From Porpolomopsis calyptriformis (lineage: Eukaryota > Basidiomycota > Agaricomycetes > Agaricales > Hygrophoraceae): a stretch of DNA of 64,000 bases. Position 1 is the stretch's first letter; the number at the start of each line of letters is the position of its first letter. Below are positions 1 to 11,560 of this stretch, one piece after another. Made by a program: the position numbers and the translations under genes. The notes beneath the pieces are model-generated. The model saw only the letters and a program-made list of their open reading frames with translations. It made no database searches and was not told the origin of the DNA. Location: NCBI GenBank assembly GCA_951640195.1, contig OX621177.1:1-64000 (forward strand), written 5' to 3'.

Positions 1-71
1 ACCTTGGTTGCTTAATGGTTAAAGTGCTATACTGAAGATATAGATAAGTAAGTTCGATTCTTTCCCAAGGT
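1..71 (+). tRNA. trnF: tRNA-Phe (GAA)
   Basis: Cloverleaf with a 7-bp acceptor stem ACCTTGG/CCAAGGT, anticodon stem CTATA/TATAG and loop CTGAAGA, giving anticodon GAA. The T-loop is TTCGATT. The window starts on its first base. Confidence 0.95.
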
Positions 72-629
72 ATAATAATCTTTCTAAGTCGAAATCTAAA
101 TCAACGGGATCGGGCTAATCCATATCCGGCAATCCCGAATGGGATTAGCTAGCTTATGTCAGCTAATTGAAATCGCTTATTGCCCTAAAAGGTGAATAGG
201 TGATGAGTTCAATCGCCGAGCTAATCCAGTTCGGCGAGCTAGCTTAATTCGGGTTTTGGATTGGCGACATCATTTCCATTAGCCAATTAGTTCGGCTATA
301 TTCCCTAGCTAGGTGAAAACCCGGTTAAATTCGGAATCGGAAATCGGGGTCCCCGAATATTTGAATAGTCGAACTCGACTAATATGAATGAATTTTATAA
401 ATTACATTATTCTAGTTTTGATTATTATTTTTAGTTTTACTGAACTTGCTAATCAAGATTGCAATCGGGATTCAATCTCGCTGATACTGATCTGGTTTGG
501 CTTTACACTGGTAATCGAATAAGGATAAAGGATAATAAGCTAAACTTAAATAAAACTTATCCCTTTAATCGGGAGTATCTGGTGTACTCCAGATACTCGA
601 TTAGTGAATACGGATAAAATTTATTTACA
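72..629. repeat. Repeat-rich spacer trnF-trnT
   Basis: No gene seen. The AT-rich DNA is studded with short GC-richer motifs built from AATCGGG, CCCGATT, CGGCGA and CCGAAT, the basic vocabulary of all spacers here. One 26-nt palindrome starts at 573, flanked by GAT on its right. Confidence 0.7.
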
Positions 630-700
630 GCCGAAATAGTTTAATAGGTAAAACAAATTCCTTGTAAGATTTAAATATTGGTTCAATTCCAATTTTCGGC
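630..700 (+). tRNA. trnT: tRNA-Thr (UGU)
   Basis: Perfect acceptor stem GCCGAAA/TTTCGGC; loop CTTGTAA gives anticodon TGT. The anticodon stem has one T-T mismatch. The T-arm with TTCAATT is clear. Confidence 0.92.
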
Positions 701-955
701 AAAGTTACTTCAAAATCAAGTTCAATAAGACTAATTAACTTATCTAGTTCAGATCTATGAGTATAAGACAATCCCACTATTAGCAATCTCGATTGCTAAT
801 CTCAATCGGGGTTGCGTGTTCGGCGATGATAGCCGATGAAGGGGAATAAGTGAAGGCTATTCGCCGTTAAATTTTATTATAAAAAAACTACTGAATAATA
901 AAAGCAATTATGGTTTGCAATAAGTAAAAGTTAAAATTCATGGGTTTAAATTTAT

Positions 956-1030
956 TGAGTTGTAGTTTAATTAGGAAAAACACCATTTTTTGATAATGGA
1001 TTTAATATCAGTTCGAATCTGGTTAACTCA
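956..1030 (+). tRNA. trnQ: tRNA-Gln (UUG)
   Basis: Acceptor TGAGTTG/TAACTCA with one G-T pair; anticodon stem CCATT/AATGG and loop TTTTGAT give TTG. T-loop TTCGAAT. Confidence 0.92.
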
Positions 1031-1492
1031 GGGATGATAACATAAAGTTGATAATAAAAGATACTTATCTTAAATTTAAGAATGCTTAAATTAAAAGCCG
1101 AGTACTTCGCTTAATCGGGTATCCCAATCCCATTCGAATCCCGAATGATTTCAATCGGGAATCGAATGGGATTAGGTCGGGGTCCCGATCGCCGAACGGG
1201 ATTACCCTAGATCGGAATCGGGATAGCCTTCGCCAACCTCGGCTAATAGAACTTGCATTTTCAATCGGCAATTGATATCGATTAGAATTCATATCTAATT
1301 ATAGTATAGAAAACTCAATCCAATTAGGCGTTTGCAATCATTCGCCGATTGAAAAGGCTATATCAACTCTTCAACAATGGGAATCGGGATTAAATCGACT
1401 AACCCAGTTCGGCGATTCCTAATAGGGAAAAGTTAATTCCTAATCCTAATTAGGGGATTGCGGTTGTTTATATATCAAAATTCAAGAATTTT
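1031..1492. repeat. Repeat-rich spacer trnQ-trnK
   Basis: No gene seen; dense short CGGGAT/ATCGGC-type motifs, some in inverted pairs. No 26-nt palindrome here. Confidence 0.6.
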
Positions 1493-1563
1493 GAAAGCAG
1501 AACTCGATAGGTTGAGTGTCTCCCTTTTAAGGAGAAAGTCTTGGTTCAAATCCATGTGCTTTT
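1493..1563 (+). tRNA. trnK: tRNA-Lys (UUU)
   Basis: Acceptor GAAAGCA/TGCTTTT, D-stem ACTC/GAGT, anticodon stem TCTCC/GGAGA with loop CTTTTAA, giving TTT. A diverged second copy lies on the - strand at 51475-51545. Confidence 0.95.
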
Positions 1564-1803
1564 ATTATAACCGGCGTCGGTTATTCAGTCGGGAACCCGA
1601 ATGGGAACTAGGGGAAGGGGAAATGAGTTCGGTGTATAACTCAGTTTATATCAATCGGCGTCGCCGATTGAAAAGGCGAAGGGAAATGTAATTGTCATAA
1701 ACTTTATATATATCCAATTAGTTTATGAGTTCAATCGGCGATTCGATTTGAATAATGCAAAGCTGAAATTTAAGTAACCAACATCTAAGAGGCATTAATG
1801 AGG

Positions 1804-1886
1804 GGGCAGGTGATCCGATTGGTAATGGTGATTCTCTGTAAAAGAATTAGTTAATAACTATAAAAGGTTCGATTCCTTTACTGCTC
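1804..1886 (+). tRNA. trnY: tRNA-Tyr (GUA)
   Basis: Class II tRNA with an extended variable arm. Anticodon stem ATTCT/AGAAT and loop CTGTAAA give GTA. Acceptor GGGCAGG/ACTGCTC has a mismatch at the last pair. Confidence 0.92.
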
Positions 1887-2532
1887 AAATAAAGATTTAA
1901 AATAGTACCCCAAAATAAATTAATAATTTTTATAGTTAATAGCTGAGATCGGAATCGGCGAAGCGAACTCATAAATTTGTAATATTTTCCAAATTGGCTT
2001 CGGTTGTATATGTTTAAGGTTAAACCAGATCATAAAAAATTAGGAAATCGAATCGCCGATTGAACTCAAAATAATAGCCTCTATTGTATTCGGGATTCGG
2101 GGTGTTAGGTTTATTCGACACCAATCGGGAGCGGATTTGGGGTTTTAACTCAAAGATTGGGCAGATATTGGCAAATAAAATGTTATTCCGAGCTCGGTTA
2201 TTACAATCGGAATCCCGAGCTAAACCTACACCCTCCTAACCCATTCGCCTTCGCAATCCCGATTGGCTGAACGGAATTCTCGATCTATTATCCTAATCGG
2301 GATCTCGGCTATCATCGGGAACCTTGAATTCCCGATTAGAATTGAGCAATCAGGATTGTTAATTTAGCTTCAACCCTGAACCGGAATACCCGGTTCGGCT
2401 AGTGGGATTAATTCCCGAACCCAATCGGCGAGGCCGAAGGCCGAAGGGAATTCGAAGTTCCCGATTGAACACAATTATTGAGTATCTGGAGTACTCCGGA
2501 TACTCGATAATTATTTTGAATTAATAAGTAAA
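1887..2532. repeat. Repeat-rich spacer trnY-trnM
   Basis: No gene seen. Many CCCGATT/AATCGGG motifs; a 26-nt palindrome (GGAGTACTCCGG form) starts at 2480 in the context TTATT-element-GATAA, a context seen again at 13768 and 38636. Confidence 0.6.
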
Positions 2533-2605
2533 AAGACTGTAGCATAAATGGTTAATGCAATTCGCTCATAATGGATATTATAAGGGTTCAAATCCCTTCA
2601 GTCTT
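2533..2605 (+). tRNA. trnM: tRNA-Met (CAU), copy 1
   Basis: Perfect acceptor AAGACTG/CAGTCTT; anticodon loop CTCATAA gives CAT on a wobble-containing stem. A second CAU tRNA lies at 19728. Which is the initiator, or whether one carries a lysidine-type Ile anticodon, cannot be told from sequence. Confidence 0.9.
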
Positions 2606-2745
2606 AATTTAATTTTAAATTTATATCGATTAGGTGAATTCAATCGGGAGTATCTGGAGTACACCAGATACTCGATTGTAATCAGTTACTCAAACCCAAT
2701 CGGCGAGGCCGATTGGATTCGGGAATTTGGAGTAAAAATAAAAAT

Positions 2746-2911
2746 AGAGTAGGCTAAAAGGTAAAGCAGAAATAATAGTTAGTTAGTATTTATAGTCGGA
2801 GATATCCATTTTCAATCGGCGAATGATTGCATACGCCTAATAACCCCGATATCAGATGATTTAAGCTAATCTAAATTATTATATTAATAAAAGGTTCGAA
2901 TCCTTTACTCT
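2746..2911 (+). pseudogene. tRNA-like sequence split by an insert
   Basis: The two ends look like one tRNA: acceptor AGAGTAG (2746-2752) with TTACTCT (2905-2911), a D-arm (GCT..AGC) and a T-arm with TTCGAAT between AAAGG and CCTTT. The middle holds about 100 nt with GGCGAAT/GATTG repeat motifs where the anticodon arm should be, so no anticodon can be assigned. AATAAT and ATTATT at the insert edges could pair as an anticodon stem. Either a tRNA destroyed by repeat insertion or an interrupted tRNA. Confidence 0.4.
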
Positions 2912-3605
2912 TTAGATTTTATTTCTAAATTAATAAAAATAAAAAGTTCAGATCGCAATCTAGATCGGGAGAAAAGCCGGTGGTAAGATTAATATGAAAA
3001 ATGAAACGAAAACCCACTTAATAGTTCTATTTGAATCACCAGCACCCCGATCTAAACCCGATTGGAATCGGGAATCGGGATACCCCTACCCGAACCGGGT
3101 ATTGAGTAGGCTATTGAAATCATTCGGGATTAGAATGGGATTAGAACTTAATTAATAAAAAAATTAGTAATAAAAGAATTGATGAAGATTAATCTTAAAA
3201 CTGTTAATATTCTTTAATTTTGTAAAACTTGAATAATATTTTTTATTAACCAATCTATTTTTGATTTAGTAAAAACCAATCAAAATTATAAATCACCTAA
3301 TTTAATCGGCATCGGCTAATCCCGAAACCAACCCCTATTTAGCGATTAGCGATCAGCGAATAGCTCGAGATTGCAATCGAATAGACTTTTGAACCCAATC
3401 CCCGATTACCCCTAACTCGCTTATTCACATTCCCGATTCCCGATTGCGAATAGCATCGGGTGCGGGATTAGCTAGCTAATCCCGATTCCAAACTAGGCAA
3501 CTAGGCTATAGGGGTTGTATTAAGTCTGATAAAGAGTGTAAATAAATGGATATTCAGATTATAATTGGAAACAGTAAATTAAGACTGAAAGAAAGATAAA
3601 ATAAA
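2912..3605. repeat. Spacer upstream of cox2
   Basis: No gene seen. AT-rich with blocks of CGGGAT-type short motifs at about 3050-3150 and 3300-3500. The 100 bases before cox2 are nearly free of these motifs and probably hold its leader. Confidence 0.5.
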
Positions 3606-6290
3606 ATGTTACAAAAATTTTGATTTTTAAATACTATATTTAATGATGCCCCAGAACCTTGGCAATTAGGTTTTCAAGATAGCGCTGCACCAGGATTTAC
3701 AGGCCTAGTTACATTACACAACACTATAGGTTTTTATTTAATTGTAATTAGTTTTGGTGTATTTTGAGTATTAGGTTCAACTATTTATTATTTTAACTCT
3801 AAAAATTCTCAAATTGTTCATAAATACCTTAATCATGGAACATTAATAGAATTAATTTGAACTATCTCACCTGCTTTAATTTTAATTGCTATAGCTTTTC
3901 CAAGTTTTAGATTACTTTATTTACTTGATGAAGTAATATCACCTACAATAACAATTAAAATTGTAGCTCATCAATGGTATTGATCATATGAATATTCAGA
4001 TTTTGTTACTGAAAATGGAGAATCTATTGATTTTGATTCATATATGATTCCTGATTCAGATTTAGAATTGGGTCAATTTCGTTTATTAGATGTTGATAAT
4101 CGAATGATTATTCCAGTAGATTGCCATATAAGGTTAATAGTTACAGGCTCAGATGTATTACATTCGTTTGCTGTACCTTCACTAGGTGTTAAATTAGACG
4201 GTGTACCAGGTAGATTAAATCAAGTTTCTGTTTTAGCAGAACGTACTGGTACTTTTTATGGTCTTATTGAACAATGGCCATAACTGTAGTTAACCTATGG
4301 TTATAATCATCAAATTGCGGGAAACTCCTAAAGAAATCTTAACCAAGTAAGTATGGTAACATAATTTATGGCACAGGTAATGACTCGTGGTAAGGTAAAA
4401 TCAAGATTTATTATTTAATGGGCAATCCGCAGCCAAGTACCAAATATAAAAGATTTGGTATGCAGTTCATCGACTAAACGGTGGTTGGTATTATTAATGT
4501 TAATAATGCTTAAGATATAGTCAGGCCCCACTTGAAAAAGTGCAGAAATATATAAGTATTATTTATATTTTGTTAAATAGATATATATTAATTCATTAAT
4601 TATATTTAGGGATATCTACAGTTTGCTAAACTTATTTTAATGTAAAATAAAAAATTTAGTGTGAAAAACTAATGTTTATGTGTTTTATACTAAAGGCTAT
4701 TGTAATATTTGCATCATACAATTGATCGGGAGAAAAGAAGTATTTTTAATAATTACTTTATATTTGATAAACGTATTGAATTAAGTTCTATTCCTGCAAT
4801 ATCTTTAACAAGATATTTTAGTTCTATTAGACCTTTGGCATATAATCCAGAGTTTTTAGCGTTAAGACACATCAATAGTGGAAAACCTACTACTTCATTA
4901 ATTATCAATAAAATTTTATTAAATCAAAATTTATCAGTTACTGATTCGAAATTAGAAAATTTATTAAAAATTAAAGGTGTTGAATTAGATCTTCCAATTT
5001 ATACTCCAGAAGATAATCAACTTTTAGCTAAATTAACAGGTAAATCTAAATATAAAGGTTTTTCTGGAGTATATATCTTTATACATAAAAATACAGGTCA
5101 TAAATACGTAGGTTCATCTAATTTACTTAGACGTAGATTGGATTATTATTTTAGATCTCCGAGGAGATTTACCTTTAGTTGGTAAATTTTTACCTTTACT
5201 TCAAAAAGAAGGGCTAAAAGCTTTTAAAATAATAATATTTAAATTAGATAGCAATATATTTAGTAATCAAGATGCTTTAATATTAGAACAGTATTATTTA
5301 TTAAATAAAGAATTCAATTTGAATACATTAAGAGTTATTAATGCTGGATCTTTAAAAGGTAATGCTATATATGTTTATGATCTAACTTGTGGTATTTTTT
5401 ATTATAAAGCTAAATCTAGTATTGAATTAAAAAGAGTATTAAATATACATACTCAAACTAGTAAAAAATATGTAGATTCAAAAATACCATATCTTAATAA
5501 ATTTTTACTATTAAGTTATCCTATACCTACTGCTTCGATAAGTAATCTTTCAGTAAATAAATTAGTAGAAATAATGCAAAAAGAAAGACAAAATATGTAT
5601 ACATTAGGAACCCGTAGAAGTATTTTAGTAGAATTAGAAATTAAAGAAGGAAATAGATTCGTAGAATCTAAAGGTCAAACTTTAAAATTTTATTCTATTA
5701 CGTCTTGCATAGAATATTTAAGAGAATCAGGTTTAATTATAAAAAGAGACACTTTGACTAAATATATAAAAAATGAAAAAGTGTTTCATAATTTTTTATG
5801 TAAATACTCAGATAAAGTATTGTTTGATAATTTTGAAGAAGTAGGATTAATTATTGATGAATATAAAAAATTAAATATAGATCTAGGAACATTAAAATTT
5901 AATAGAAAAAATAAACCTATATTAGTAAAAGGAGAAAATTTTGAGAAGAAATTTGAAAGTATTACAGATACACTTAAATACTTTGATAAATTAAAGATTA
6001 AATTAGATAGAAAAACTTTATCATTTCGTTTAAAAGATGGTAAAATATATAAAGACTATTATTTTTCTGCAATCGGTGTAGCCTAATCCGATCAAATAAT
6101 TATATAAAAGTTTAAATTATTTTATTTTACTGCTCTCTATTTATAGTAATAAAGATATATTCAATTACATTAAATAAATGTAGATTTGCAATGTAGTGAA
6201 ATTTGTGGAGTATGACATGGCTTTATGCCTATTGCTGTTGAAGCTGTTTCAATTCAAGATTATTTAGCTTGAGTAGATTCTATGTTATAA
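3606..6290 (+). CDS. cox2: Cytochrome c oxidase subunit 2 (two exons)
   Basis: Subunit II of complex IV in the inner membrane, carrying the CuA centre that accepts electrons from cytochrome c. Exon 1 is 3606-4276 and exon 2 is 6194-6290, together 255 aa, normal for fungi. The N-terminus reads [19 protein letters not shown], with UGA as Trp. Exon 2 encodes [19 protein letters not shown] with the CuA ligand residues and ends in TAA. CAATG occurs at both intron edges (4272-4276 and 6189-6193), so the exact splice point is ambiguous by a few bases. Confidence 0.95.
4277..6193 (+). mobile_element. Group I intron in cox2
   Basis: Interrupts cox2 inside the CuA Cys codon region. Core-like segments are visible at 4315-4530, including GGGCAATCCGCAGCC (P-Q region) and the P7-type stretch ending AAGATATAGTC (about 4511-4521). 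The 3' half holds the endonuclease gene. Confidence 0.8.
4709..6086 (+). pseudogene. GIY-YIG homing endonuclease of cox2 intron, frameshifted
   Basis: The N-terminal part (4709-about 5160) carries the GIY-YIG core [18 protein letters not shown]; the downstream part continues in another frame ([18 protein letters not shown] onward) to 6086 with NUMOD-like repeats. The break is a single-base frame change near 5160, within CTCCGAGGAG. No ATG starts the first part: an upstream TAA at 4703 is followed by TTG at 4709. The last codons come from a 26-nt insert (6069-6094) that also occurs in the DNA polymerase relic near 58130. Either a recent pseudogene or a single sequencing error. Confidence 0.75.
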
Positions 6291-7500
6291 TATTAAATTA
6301 ATTAATTTAACCCCCGCTAATCGGAATCCCCGATCGGGGAAAGCGAAGAATATAAATAATTTAAATTCAGCTCGAGTATCTGGTGTACTCCAGATACTCA
6401 GGATTGAGTTAGTTGGCGTTTTTAATAGCTGATCTCGAATAGCCGAATGGCTTCGGCTAGTGCGATAGCAAACCCGAATAAGCCTAATAGGGCAATCCCG
6501 ATCCCGAATGGGATCCCCGTTTGGATTCGGCAATCGGAATCGCCGAAGGAAATCAGCTCGGGTATCCCGACCGGAATCGTCGAACATGGTTCAAATCCTG
6601 ATCGGGGGAAAGCAATCACCGAATAGTTTATTTAGGGTTAGCAATAGACGAAGTTCACATAATCGGCTAATAGGTTAATTAAGTCTATTTGGGTTACGAT
6701 ATCGGGGATTGCGAACCATTTCGTAATTACACTAACATAAGTTATTTATTTTTTATTTATTATAATTTAATAAATAAAAATCTAACTGATTTATTACAAG
6801 TCCTAAATGGAATAAATAAATAATTAAAAAAAAATTAAATTATTAAAAAAAATGAAAAAAAATATTATTCAGATTTAAATTGTTTTTCATTAAAATTTGG
6901 GAATGAATTTTTATTATATAATTGCTCATAGTAAAGTTACTTTATCTCATTATATTAATAAGAATAATAAAATAAAAACTTTAGGGATTTAAATGAGATA
7001 ATATGTAAATATAAATCAAATTATAAAATAAATGAGGATTCAAATTCAATACTCCAAAAAAAAATAATTTACTAGTAAGTATCTGGAGTACTCCAGATAC
7101 TCGATAATAAAATTAGTAAAATTTAAATTAAAAAGTTAAATAAATTAATATGTAACCTTAAAGAAATTAATACTCTGGCTCCCTGATCAGAGCTATTAAT
7201 TTTTATTTCCCTAATTTAGATAAATTTTTAATACAAAATAAAAATGAGTATCTGGAGTACACCAGATACTCGATCTTAGAATTATTTCTAAATCAAATTT
7301 TGAATTTCCTTTAATTAAAAATTAATAATTATTTAAAATATACCCACAATTTAAAATTTAAGTTTAACATAAAAGAAGAGTTATTAGGAAGGTTCTAGTT
7401 TAAACCTAATCGCCAAACATCAGTCGTTAGCATAAAATTATATACAATTGGCGAAACAAACTAAATTATTAAAAGCACGAGTATCTGGAGTACACCAGAT
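6291..7500. repeat. Spacer downstream of cox2
   Basis: No gene seen. 6300-6720 is dense in CGGGAT/GCCGAA motifs; 6720-7500 is AT-rich with few of them. Palindromes start at 6374, 7077 (first base changed), 7246 and 7479. Confidence 0.5.
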
Positions 7501-7529
7501 ACTCAAAAGGAATTTAAACTAAATAAATA

Positions 7530-8192
7530 ATGAACAATAAAACAATATTCGCAGCTATCGGCGAGCTCAATTCCTACTAATTGAATTACTAAATCTAATC
7601 AAGATCGGATTCCCCAATCCCATTCGGGATTTCGGGGATTGGGATTATCGCCGTTCGGCTAGGGAAAAGAATCAATTAACTAATTTAAGAATGAACGATT
7701 GAACGCTACTATTTATCCAGATCCAATCCGAGTATCTGGTGTACACCAGATACTCTGATTAGGCGATGATAGCCAATCGGTATCCCGATTAGCAGAAAAT
7801 ATTAACTTTAATTATGACTATACAAATATGATTCCGAGTATCTGGTGTACACCAGATACTCATGCTTGAAATAAATAAATATAATCGGCGAACTGAGATC
7901 GGAATCCCGATTGCATGTATAATCACGATCGAGTATCTGGTGTACACCAGATACTCACTAAAAATTTTAATGATGAAAACATAATTAAAATTGTTCATGT
8001 TCGGGGATTGGAGATAATAGTATAATTTATGATTATACTGTATCGAGTATCTGGTGTACACCAGATACTCATATTCACATTTCTTTCTGCGTTCAAAATC
8101 CCGATTAAGAAGAAAGTTAATTTTTGTAGGTTGTTTTTTTGGTTATTAAATCGGGATTGAAATCCTGAGTATCTGGAGTACACCAGATACTC
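7530..8192 (+). pseudogene. Decayed copy of plasmid-like small-ORF region
   Basis: The + strand here resembles the - strand at about 50280-50710. An ORF start at 7530 encodes MNNKTIFAA, matching MNNINKTIFAA of the 50704 ORF, and both are broken at the same point by TATCGGCGAG. Further on, 7913-8080 matches - strand 50490-50260, including palindromes at 7931 and 8045 that occupy the same sites as those at 50451 and 50296. The 50368 palindrome has no counterpart here. The copy also carries extra GC-type inserts and palindromes at 7730, 7836 and 8167. No intact product is expected. Confidence 0.65.
7719..7798 (+). repeat. 80-bp composite repeat, copy 1 (copy 2 at 13189-13268)
   Basis: An 80-base block containing a palindrome (7730) plus right flank GATTAGGCGATGATAGCC is repeated identically at 13189-13268. 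A palindrome can therefore move or be copied together with its flanks. Confidence 0.85.
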
Positions 8193-8218
8193 GAGTTGAT
8201 TTATAATTAAAAATATTA

Positions 8219-8302
8219 GGGTATTTGGTCGAGTCTGGTTTATGGCACTCGTCTTGAAAACGAGAACTTAAAAAAGTCGTGAGTTCAAATCTCACAGTAT
8301 CC
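8219..8302 (+). tRNA. trnS: tRNA-Ser (UGA)
   Basis: Class II tRNA: acceptor GGGTATT/AGTATCC, anticodon stem CTCGT/ACGAG, loop CTTGAAA giving TGA, and a long variable arm. Confidence 0.94.
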
Positions 8303-8949
8303 GTATTTAAATTTAATATATAATTATAGAGGTAAATATTTTAATTAAATTTAATCCTGTACCCCAAAACCCGGATCGGGCATTGGATTACAATTGCCTA
8401 ATACCTTATTGCACTTCCCCGATTCCGAAATCCCGAATGAGTATCTGGTGTACTCCGGATACTCGGGATTAATCCCGATTAGGCTAGTTAGCCAAATTCC
8501 CGAACCCCGAGGTCGGGAATGGAATCCCCGAAATCCCGAATGGGATTGGGAATCGCAATCGGTATCCCGACCTCGGTATCCCCGAGGTCGGAATCCCCAA
8601 TCCCCAAACCGGGGATTAGGATTGCTGGCTAAGAAAGGTAATATTGTACATATAAACATTTTAACTAATGAGAGATATCTTTATTTATAAAAATTATCAC
8701 CAAGATTAATAATACATTTTAAGAAAATAATAAATTAGTGGGTAGTTTAATAAATTTATTTATATTTATTCGCCGATTCTAAAGATTTTATTAATTAATA
8801 TAAAGGTTAGTAAGGTATTACGACAAATGATAGCTAAATATGTAGATTAATTATATAAAAGAGATAGTAAATATTGCATTAAGCAAATAAAATACAACAA
8901 AATAAATATCCCTAAAAAATATAATTATTTTTGTTAAAAAAATGAAAGA
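8303..8949. repeat. Spacer upstream of rns
   Basis: No gene seen. GC-type short repeats at 8355-8640 with a palindrome at 8439; the last 300 bases are plain AT-rich DNA that should include the rns 5' region. Confidence 0.5.
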
Positions 8950-10668
8950 ATTTAATTTTGGTTCCGATTGAACGTTTTTCAGTAGTTTTAAGACATGCAA
9001 ATCATTTTTTTCATTTCATTAATTAAAATAAAAGTTAATTTAAGAAAAAAAGGTGTAAAGGTGAGTATAATAAATAAGATACCTTATTGTATCTATAAAA
9101 CAGATATATCAACTAAAGGAAAATTTCTACAATAAGATTCTATTTATTTTGTTTAGGTAGTTGGTAGGGTAAATGCCTACCAAGCCTATGATCAAAAGCC
9201 AAGCTTGATAGAGTATATGGCCACATTGGGAATGAAATCTCCCAAGTAGTATAAACTACCAGCAGTCAAGAATATTAGTCAATGCTCGCAAGAGTGAACT
9301 AGCTAACTGAAATCATATTTGAATTCAAATGTGATAACGTAAGGGAAAATGATGATATAACCTTACTAAAAGTGTTGTCCAAAACTGGTGCCAGAAGACT
9401 CGGTAAGACCAGAAACGCAAACGTTAGTCGTCTTAATCAGGCGTAAAGGGTATGTAGGCTGCTTAAATTGTAAAACAACATATTTGAGTATAATGAAATA
9501 AAAAACTAAACTTTTATATTTTATAAAATATTCAAATTTGGATTAGTTCGGCGAACTAATAAACGAGTTCGGCTATAAGCTAGAATCAAATTGATGAAAT
9601 TTTAAAGAACTCTTAGAGTAGGGGCGACATCCTTAAATACTAAGGGGAATACTAAAGGCGAAAGCTTTTTTCAAATGATGATTGACGCTGAGATACGAAG
9701 GTGAGGAAAGGAAATAGGATTAGATACCCAAATACCCCTCACTGTCAACGATGAATGGTGGTTATTAATTTTAGAATAAATTAGTGACGATGTTAACACG
9801 ATAACCATTCCGCCTTGCGAGTACGACTGCAAAGTTAAAACCAAAAAAATTAGTCGGTCTCGAAGCAAACGAAGTGAAGCATGTTATTCAATACGATAAT
9901 CCGCGTAAAACCTTACCAGTTCTTGCATATAAACTTTAATTCTTTTTAATTTTTATTTAAAAAAATATAATAAATTTATAAATTTTTTTTAAAATATTTT
10001 AAAGATATCTTTAATTTTTTAAAGAAAAAGGGGTATTTTATTTTAATTTACTTAAATACAGGTGTTGCATGGCTGTCGTCAGTCCGTGCTGTGAGAGGTT
10101 AGGTTAACTCCGATAACGGACGAAATCCTTTTTGTTAATTTATACTTAACAAATTTTGATACTAATAAAGTATTAATCTAGGGCTAAGACAAGTCATTAT
10201 GGCCCTTATGAACTGGGCTATAGACGTGCTGCAAAAACTTTTACAAAGTGATGCAAAACTATTTTTTATAAAATAAAAAAAGGTAGAGCTAATCATTAAA
10301 GAAAGTTAACTTATTAAAAATAAACGGATTGTTGTCTGCAATTCGGCAACATGAAGAAGGAATTTCGAGTAATCGTTGATCACTAGCGCAACGGTGAAGT
10401 AAAAATTCGGGATGAACTAACTGTCTGTCGCTGGGTAGAAGCTTGATTTGGAGGAAACTGTAACAAAATTAACACTTTTACAAAGTGTAGAAAATATTTA
10501 AATAATAAAAATTATTTAAAAATAATTAATATAGTTTGAAATAAATAAAAGGAAAACCTATATTTAAAAAAACAACTTTGTTAAGATAATCAGTTTTAGT
10601 TAATTCAATTAAGTAACTTCTCAAAAGTCATAGCAAGGTAGCTGTACTGGAAAGTGTAGCTGGAAATT
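8950..10668 (+). rRNA. rns: Small subunit ribosomal RNA
   Basis: Core of the mitochondrial small ribosomal subunit. Recognised from TTGGTTCCGATTGAACG near the 5' end, the 530-loop region at about 9385-9450 (ACTGGTGCCAGAAGACTCGG), GGCTGTCGTCAG near 10070, ATCGTTGATCACTAG near 10375 and the 3' segment with GTCATAGCAAGGTAGC near 10630. The ends are estimated. A variable region at about 9540-9590 contains a TTCGGCGAAC-type insert; no 26-nt palindrome occurs in the gene. Confidence 0.93.
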
Positions 10669-10948
10669 AAAATTTTATTTATCCCCCTTATTTTCAATTT
10701 ATATTTATTATATGAGTATCTGGAGTACTCCAGATACTCTGAATAGGCTAATCGGGATTTCGGGATACCCCAAATACGGGGATTTGAGTACAAAAATATA
10801 GTATTTTCGGCCGATATCGAGTATCTGGTGTACACCAGATACTCAATCTAGTGTTCGCAATCACCGAATTGTAATTCCATTTGGCGAAGGCGAATGGATT
10901 AGGAGGGTGTGGAATTATCGCCGATGCAAAAGATTTTACTTAAATTTT

Positions 10949-11018
10949 AAGGGGTTAGCTGAGTGGTTTAGCTGTAAATTTACACTTTACGAACAGGGTT
11001 TCGATTACTCTACTCCTT
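10949..11018 (+). tRNA. trnV: tRNA-Val (UAC)
   Basis: Acceptor AAGGGGT/ACTCCTT; anticodon stem GTAAA/TTTAC with loop TTTACAC gives TAC. Palindromes at 10714 and 10819 lie in the rns-trnV spacer. Confidence 0.92.
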
Positions 11019-11476
11019 ATTAAAAAAAGTACTTTTTTTTAATAAACGTTGAATCTAATCGGCAAATTTAGCCGATGTTAATGCCGATGGCCGTTCCAAT
11101 CGGGATTCGCCTTTTCAATCGCCGAATGATATCAATCGGCGATTATCCGAACTAAATCCGAGTGGATTCGGGATCCCAAACGGGATTAGGCAATTGCAAT
11201 AGCTATTCGGAATTTCTAATCCGAATGAGTTAGGATATTCCGATTGCAATCGCCTAATAAATTAGGTTATAGCAAATGCAATCGGAATATCCTGGATCGG
11301 GAATCGGGATTGCAAACGAGTATCCAGATTCCGATTGGGGAAAAAACGCTCCCACTAGGCGAGCTCGATAATGGGTTAAGCTTAATTACTTTAAAAAAAA
11401 TCCAACAGCCGAAACCAGATAATTGAAACCGGTATCGACTTCTATAAAAAAAAACAATATAATCAAAAAATTAAAA
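11019..11476. repeat. Repeat-rich spacer trnV-trnL
   Basis: No gene seen; almost entirely short CGGGAT/GCCGAT motifs between 11050 and 11430. No 26-nt palindrome. Confidence 0.55.
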
Positions 11477-11560
11477 ACAAGTGTGCCGAAAATTGGTAGC
11501 CGGGTGAATCTTAGGAATTCATGAATATTGAATCGTGAGAGTTCAAATCTCTTTGCTTGT
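11477..11560 (+). tRNA. trnL: tRNA-Leu (UAG)
   Basis: Class II tRNA: acceptor ACAAGTG/TGCTTGT with wobbles, anticodon stem TGAAT/ATTCA, loop CTTAGGA giving TAG. Confidence 0.92.

Noticed and set aside
6285..6619. Minus-strand ORFs in the spacer after cox2
   Set aside because: They consist of GC-type repeat motifs and have no recognisable protein features.
7789..8183. Short ORFs containing SIWCTPDTR or YLEYTRYS strings
   Set aside because: These are translations of the palindrome itself, open by chance in every frame, with no conserved neighbours.
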